Part shown: positions 58,161-64,000 of the stretch, piece after piece
Layout of the letters: each line of letters opens with the position of its first letter
How positions within the stretch are numbered: position 1 is the stretch's first letter
Origin: Odobenus rosmarus divergens
Taxonomy: Eukaryota > Chordata > Mammalia > Carnivora > Odobenidae
Reading direction: 5' to 3'
Length of the DNA: 64,000 bases
NCBI RefSeq assembly: GCF_000321225.1
Contig: NW_004450478.1
Coordinates: 3,567,634 to 3,631,633 of the forward strand
The notes under the pieces: generated by a model
Seen by the model: the letters and a program-made list of their open reading frames with translations, nothing else
What the model was told of the DNA's origin: nothing
Databases searched by the model: none
Program-made: the position numbers and the translations under genes

Positions 58161-58535
58161 TGTGGAGGTGTAAGGAAACCAGAAATAGGGGAACACACCA
58201 GACCATCCTGACCTAGTTGTCGGGGGGCGGGGTGTCTTTTTTATCATAGTCACCTGTAACCAACAAAGAATAACCAGACCTAAAAAGAAGTAAGCCATTA
58301 AAGATGTCACCACTAGTCCTACTCAAGCCAAGACATTACAAGAATGATAAGTCCATGAGCTCCCTGGCCATTTCTAAATAAAAGACTGTCAGTAGAGGCC
58401 CATGTCGGCAACCCTGTCCGGATCCCTCTCAGTCCTGAGAGTTTTTTCTGTGTCCTTGCTTAATAAAACTCTATTGCTTTACTCACTCTCCTTTGTCCAC
58501 GAGATTCATTCTTTAACTCCATGAGACAAGAACCT
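58161..58535 (+). mobile_element. endogenous gammaretrovirus-like (ERV1) LTR, apparently solo
   Basis: Begins near TGTGGAGGTGTAAGGAAACC. It contains a weak TATA-like CTAAATAAAAG (about 58374-58384) and, 80 bases on, the polyadenylation signal AATAAA at 58462-58467. The U5-like ending includes CCACGAGATTCATTCTTTAA and GAGACAAGAACCTCA. TATA-to-AATAAA spacing and the CT-rich U5 fit a class I LTR. No internal viral sequence adjoins it here. Exact ends and target duplication were not determined. Confidence 0.7.
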
Positions 58536-58728
58536 CACTCTCCCACCTCACTTTCTTCTATCTCACAGCTCTCGTTTCCAGAGCATGCAGGCTCCTGAAG
58601 GAAGGAGCCAAGGAGAGCTCAGGAGATAGATGGTCAAGCCCAATCTCACACAGTCCTTGTACCTGTTCCCTCCAATCTTTGGATTCTGGAGCTCAATCTA
58701 TCTACCCCTCCAGACTATTATACCTTCT

Positions 58729-58814
58729 GGGGCACATGGCTGGTTCAGTCAGAAGAGCATTAGACTCCTGTTCTCAGGGTCTTAAGTTCAAAACCCATGT
58801 TGGCCTAGCACTGA

Positions 58815-58858
<44 letters not shown>

Positions 58859-58945
58859 AAAGAAAGAAAGAAAGAAAGAAAAAAGAAAGAAAGACTCAGG
58901 AAGGAAGGAAGGAAGAGAGAAAGAAAGAAAGAAAAAAGACTACTA
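58729..58945 (+). mobile_element. old short Can-SINE with (GAAA)n-expanded tail
   Basis: The head at 58729-58812 (GGGGCACATGGCTGGTTCAG, TAGACTCCTGTTCTCAGGGT, TCAAAACCCATGTTGGCCTA) is an old Can-SINE form. Its A-rich tail has become a GAAA microsatellite at 58813-58945, interrupted by AAAAG, GGAA and GAGA units. The 111-codon Lys/Glu/Arg frame and its reverse Ser/Phe/Leu frame are artefacts of this tract. Confidence 0.88.
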
Positions 58946-59629
58946 TACCCCCTTGTATTCCCCTCTAGGACTCTCCCTCCAGCCATCTCTTTCAGGGAGC
59001 CTGAATTCATCTGACTGAACTTACAAATTAGAAGCCTATCTGCAGGGGAGATTCATGTTTTCTTCCACAATCCTGGGTTTCATAAAGAACAGAAAACACA
59101 TCTGGACTTCTATAGAGTCCCTGTCTCTGATATTAAGTGTCTGCTCCACCAGGAGCTCACAGAGAGCCTAGGTGTCTGGATTGCCTGATGGTACACTCCA
59201 ATGGAACAGAATCTCTGCCCACACAAACATGGATTTGCCTTTAGAGAAATCTCTGTAAAAGTGCACAGAAAAATATTACTTTGAGGGTAATGAGAATACA
59301 ATCAATCTGAATTTTTCTTTATATTTTTCCATATTCAGTACAATAACCATTAATTTTATAATAAGACAGCTGTTTTTTAAAAAGAGAAAAAGTTAGCACT
59401 TGTGTCCTTCTGCCTCGTATTTTAATTGGGGTGTATATTTCCCTGGCCTCCCCTATTCCCATTCTATGCGCACACATATGTATACACAGGCCCCCACATA
59501 CATTAGCCTGAGCTTCTTGGGCATAAGAGACATTTTGAATCTACCTTTAACATCAAACATGGTGTTGTGAATGTTGTAAACTGTCAAAATTCATCAAATT
59601 CAAGGGTTAGGAGCTCTATAAAGCTTGCG

Positions 59630-59965
59630 GCAATGAACCAAATGTTTGTGTCCCCCCAAAATTTATATATTAAAATCCTAATCCTTAATGTGATGGTGTT
59701 AGTAGGTGGGACCTGCTAATTCATGGGTGGAGCTCTCATGAATGGGATTAGTGCCCTTATAAAAGTGCCCAGAGAGTTTTCTTACCTTCTTCTTGTCCTG
59801 TGAGGATACAATGAGAAGTTTGCATTCCACAGCCTGGAAGAGGGACCTTGCTGCAACCTGAGGGTGTGATCCGACTTCCAGCCTCCAGAACTGTGAGAAA
59901 GAAATTTCTGTTTATAAACCACCTAGTCTGTGGTATTTTGTTACTGCAGCCAGAACTCAGTAAGC
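59630..59965 (+). mobile_element. MaLR-type LTR (MLT1/MST-like)
   Basis: GAACCAAATGTTTGTGTCCC, AATCCTTAATGTGATGGTGT, GGGATTAGTGCCCTTATAAA, AGCCTCCAGAACTGTGAGAA and ACCTAGTCTGTGGTATTTTG follow the order of the ERVL-MaLR LTRs, including TATAAA at about 59758. Confidence 0.85.
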
Positions 59966-60129
59966 TATTTGGCTATAGCTGAGACATTATTGATCTCTTT
60001 ATATTAGTGAACTTTTACCAGGCATTTACAACTTTTTGCCTTAAGCATAATAATTTCACAGATTACGAATGTAATCTAGTCTCATGTCCAGAGGTGAGGG
60101 TGGGTTTTCCTAACTAGGGTCTCAGAGAC

Positions 60130-60527
60130 AAGTCCCTCCCCCTTTTTTTTAATGTTTTAATTTTTTTAAAGTAATTTTTTTAAAATGAATTTATTTATTT
60201 ACTTGAGAGAGAAAGAGAGAGAGAGAGAAAGAGAGAGGGGGAGAGGCAGGCTCCCCGCTGAGCCAGGAGCCAGATGCGGGGCTCAGTCCCAGGGACCTGG
60301 GATCATGACCTGAGCTGAAGGCAGACACTTAACTGTGTGAGCCACCCAGGTGCCCCTTTATTTAAAATTTATTTGAGAGAGAGAGAGAAAAAAAAGTACA
60401 AATGGGAGAGGGAGAAGCAGGCTTCCCACGGAGGAGGGAGCCCAATGTGGGGCTCAATCCCAGGACCCTGAGATCATGACCTGAGCTGAAGGCAGATGCT
60501 TAACGAACTGAGCCATCCACGTATCCC
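60130..60527 (-). mobile_element. Can-SINE pair, probably one inserted in the tail of the other
   Basis: The outer body is 60361-60527 (AATTTATTTGAGAGAGAGAG to GAGCCATCCACGTATCCC). T-rich sequence at 60133-60184 would be its displaced tail. The arrangement is like that at 56923-57352, but the duplications are too diverged to prove it. Confidence 0.75.
60185..60356 (-). mobile_element. Can-SINE
   Basis: Antisense copy with a long GA repeat, ending GAGCCACCCAGGTGCCCC at 60356. Confidence 0.92.
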
Positions 60528-60529
60528 AA

Positions 60530-61820
60530 GATAACTCCCTTCTTAATCTCTGGCCTCTCTTCCCCAGGTATTTTGGGAAGGTGGAGACAGCATGAGTCAG
60601 TAGATGCATTGCTATGTAGTAAATAGCAAGGGTAGAGCAATCACAAGTCCATTTATTTGGGTCTCCAATAATCTCAGCGAAGATTAATAACTTTCCTTTG
60701 TAGCAGTCTTGCACAAGTTTTGAATCTTCTCTTTAATTACGTTTTCTAGCTGTTTCCTGCTGGTGAATAGAAATACATCCGACTTACATATTAATCTTCT
60801 ATCCAGCTACCTGTTAAACTCTGTTATTTTTTCAATTCTTTGTGAACCTTTGTGAGTTTTCTACACAAGCAATAATATCTGAATATGGCAGTTTTACTTT
60901 CTCCTTTCCAAGTATTAGGTCTGTAAAAGCAGGGGAGTGAGTAAATGGAATTATACTGTTGTAAGATTATTACATTTGTGAAGCGTGAAGTGTAAAATGT
61001 CAAGTGGAAAGTGAGAATTGAAAAATGGAAAACAGAAACTGTCAGGTATATTCACACACTTTAGTGTGAATAGTGACAATATTGACAGTAAATGGACACT
61101 GATGAGTTAAGTAATCCTATTGTCAGTCATAGAACAAACATTAGCAACATAATAAAAAGAGATATAACTAAGAGGCCAGTAGATAAAATGGAACGACCAA
61201 AAAAAAAAAAAAAAATCAAGTAACCCCAAAGAAGGAAAGAAAGGCATAACAGATTAACAAAAAAGAGAAGATGTAAAATGAAAATAAGTAGCAATATTAG
61301 AGACTTAAATTAACTATACTGATAATTATATTATGTGCAAATGGACTAAACACACCAGTTAAAAGGCAGAAATTGTCAGACTGAGTTAAAAAAGCAAGTC
61401 CCTACTCACTTCTGGGGAAATTATAAACCTCGTAAGCTTTTCAGAGAATTTTTGTTACTTCCTTTTTTTTTGGTACAGAAATTTACATAATTTGAATTTG
61501 ATCTAGCTTGTCATTTCATTAGAAATTGGAAATATGGGTGAATCTGAGCAAAATACTGTATTGAATCAAATCTGCTTTAATCACTCTTTCTCTTCTTTTT
61601 CTTTTTAGAAAACTATTACTCCTCTGAGAAAAGAAAAACCTAAATAATCTGCAGGTAAAAAAACAAAAACAAAAACACAAAACTTATTCTGAATGCCTTC
61701 AACAGGGCTCCAATTTTCATGCAAACAAGACCCCAGCTTGAGAGAAAATTTCATCTTTGCCTGGAATGTCCCATAACACATTGTAAGAGGCTCTATAACT
61801 ATAGTATAGTTATGGAACTT
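60530..61820. other. intergenic DNA, no gene seen
   Basis: AT-rich. Contains poly-A at 61200-61215 and A-rich DNA around 61140-61400 that resembles diverged L1 coding sequence, too weak to call. No gene recognised. Confidence 0.4.
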
Positions 61821-61825
61821 GGTGT

Positions 61826-61940
61826 TTTTTAAAAAAAATTTTTTTATTTAAAGTAATCTCTATACTTAACCTGGGGCTCAAACTTACGACCTAGAGATCA
61901 AGAGTCAAATGCTCCTCCAACAGAGCTAGCCAGGTGCCCC
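61826..61940 (-). mobile_element. old short Can-SINE
   Basis: AAAGTAATCTCTATACTTAA, GGGGCTCAAACTTACGACCT and GAGCTAGCCAGGTGCCCC. Short form without CT tract. Confidence 0.9.
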
Positions 61941-62150
61941 TAAACCTTTGTTGGTTTAAAGTTGTAAATCCCAAAGAGATTTTTTAGTTGATCCTAAGTT
62001 AATAAAGCATTATCATAATAAACTTAGTGATTGGTCATTTTATCATATGTAAAAAAATACATCTCTCTGGGAGACATCACAAGATTTGCTATCATTGAGT
62101 GGAAAGAATAAAATCTCCAATCATACATGAATTCGGACTCTAATATATGT

Positions 62151-62174
62151 ACACACACACACACACACACACAC
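62151..62174 (+). repeat. (AC)12 microsatellite
   Basis: Twelve uninterrupted AC units. Confidence 0.97.
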
Positions 62175-62179
62175 CTATA

Positions 62180-64000
62180 TTTAGAACCATCTTAACAAGT
62201 TCACATTTCAGTTGAAGAAAATGTATAACAAAAGCATGGTAGAACCACATCTTTCTCACCTTTGACACAGTTCTTGGAAGAACTGAAAAGGGGGAACCAC
62301 AGAACTCAATGCTTTTGGCAAAATGATGCCCTGTCCCCCTAATACCTCTCACTGCAAATATCTAAGATACCAATGACAAGTAGGTTATCATTGGAACTGA
62401 TTATTTACCTCCCCTTAAAAGCCCATTAGACCTCATTCCATCATGCCTTTAATGCATAAAACCCAAACTCCCAGGTTATTTTTATCACTTGTATTTTCCT
62501 CTCTGTACCTTCTCATTGAGTCAAATTCACATCACTCCCTGACCTGGCAAACCTGTCCGTTATGTCCTCTGTAACTTAAAACCTGCAAGCAAGAAAATCC
62601 CTTAGATCATTCAAATGATCCAGGCAGCTACACAGCTGTTCTCTGCCAAGTCCAGACCTTAACCCACAGCTTTTACTGAGCCAGGGGCATGGAGGTGAAC
62701 TCAAAGGGCAGTTATCTAAAGTGGCACCACCTGGGCGCCATAGGATCTCTGCTAGTTATCTAAGGTGGAGCCTTCTGTGCACAACTTTAGGGGAGATCAA
62801 AACAAGTCTTCCCACATTCCAGTCAGGGCTTACGTTAACTTCCATGGGGCCTGGAACACAAGCCGCAAGGGAGGTGACTCAGTAGGCATGAACAAGATAA
62901 AGGGCCAAAGATGGAGTCAGGGTCGTCAGCAGTCCTACAGATTTGTTGAGCAAAAAACAAAGTGTATGTATGTATGTGTATATATGTATGTACACAGGTT
63001 ATAAGTCAGAAAATTTAGATCTAGTTTTATATTCTGAATAATACAAATGGCTAGAAAATGGAATAAAATCTCAGTAAGCATCATAGGGAAAGAATTATTT
63101 ATATTTAAAAATTCATACTGTTTAATAATGCATAATTTTGTTTCTTTTAATTTTAAAATGTATACTGGGGACCAAGATCATGCCAAAGTCTTTACAAACT
63201 TAGGGTGCTATTTTGCCAGAGTAAACATATAATTTTGGTTGGTATCATTTCTTGCATTTAATATATTAAATAAAGACAGCAGGAACTACACAAGAAGGAA
63301 CATATGACTCTCAAAAAGATACTGAGCTTAATTACATCAGAGAAAAATCTGTGATTCCTTTATGTAAAAAAATACATACATGATAAAATAATTTTGATAT
63401 ATAACTTCAATTTGACTGCTTTCCGAGTGAGGTCTCATTGGCTGGAACGCATCATTTATTAGGCAGTTCTCATATTCTGGGAAGATTCTTTGGCAGTTTT
63501 TAGTCAACTGACTATTCAGAAGGGATTTAAAGAGCCAAGATTCATTTGGGATTTAACTGGTGAAAATACAGTCCAATTTCTTGATGAGAAAACCACGAAG
63601 TTAAAGAACTAACAGGTTTTTAGGCTTATTTATGTACCTGAGAGAAGACAGCACCAAATCCATCATCAACAGCAGGTAAATGCCAGGTCTGTTTTCTATT
63701 TTAGCCTGTGCTAATTCCAAGAGTGACTGCTGTCTTTTACAAATAAGCAAAACAAAACAAAACAGATAAACAAGTGGACAAGCAAATCTTTGAGGACAGT
63801 GCATTTCAAATAGCAAGCAAAGTATTGCTTATTGCTGCTATTGTTACTTTTTATTCCAGTTAATAGTTATTAAAATGCCATTATTTGTTAATTTTCAACA
63901 GGCCATGTTCTTGGTCACTTTTCCAGTCATCAAGAAGGAGATATGGCAATCCACTCATATTCTTTTTTCCTGGCTTTCCTTACAACCAAAGTTTGGTCTG
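62180..64000. other. intergenic DNA to the window edge, no gene seen
   Basis: Contains possible L2 remnants (62400-62560), a GC-richer block at 62640-62945 that may be an unassigned LTR, and a (TATG)n stretch at about 62962-62992. No hyaluronidase-like exon was recognised, although such genes lie farther in this direction in human. Confidence 0.4.

Noticed and set aside
58679..59014. 111-codon Lys/Glu/Arg frame and its reverse Ser/Phe/Leu frame
   Set aside because: Both are translations of a GAAA microsatellite following a SINE head.
61940..64000. possible hyaluronidase (HYAL4/SPAM1-type) exons expected from human gene order
   Set aside because: No conserved hyaluronidase motif was recognised; the cluster probably begins beyond the window edge.
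1..64000. search for prokaryotic-type systems, CRISPR arrays, operons
   Set aside because: The sequence is a mammalian chromosome; the regular repeats present are SINEs and microsatellites, not spacer arrays.

Overview
This is nuclear DNA from a mammal of the order Carnivora, probably an arctoid caniform (bear, seal, mustelid or red-panda side). About 30 copies of the carnivore tRNA-derived Can-SINE are present, with heads reading GGGGCGCCTGGGTGGCTCAG and tails of CT-rich tract, AATAAATAAATAAAATCTTT and poly-A. The dog-type young SINEC_Cf variant was not seen. L2, MIR, MER5/hAT-like, ERVL/MaLR and older L1 relics are the usual placental background.

The only real gene part I can support is on the minus strand. 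Exon 1 of WASL (N-WASP) lies at 6359-6475 inside a CpG island at about 5920-7120. Positions 1-6358 are therefore the 5' part of WASL intron 1. Everything from about 7100 to the right-hand end lies upstream of the gene. In human this interval leads towards a hyaluronidase gene cluster, but no hyaluronidase exon was recognised here.

The 57 kb upstream flank is AT-rich and full of repeats. It contains Can-SINEs in both orientations, many with target-site duplications I could read directly. Several insertions are nested: SINE in hAT element, SINE in LTR, SINE in L1, SINE in SINE. There are two fairly young-looking endogenous-retrovirus LTRs (about 34.5-34.9 kb, minus; 58.16-58.54 kb, plus), L1 3' ends, and microsatellites. 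One degenerate coding relic of unidentified family at 49299-49616 keeps a 70-residue open C-terminus.

Almost all other open frames are under 110 codons and coincide with SINEs, LTRs or the CpG island, so they are not annotated as genes. I see no convincing novel system. The most useful points are the WASL promoter with its CGG tract, the unidentified pseudogene, the inverted young SINE pairs, and the nested-insertion chronology. Repeat family names come from remembered consensus patterns, and boundaries are approximate unless a duplication is quoted.
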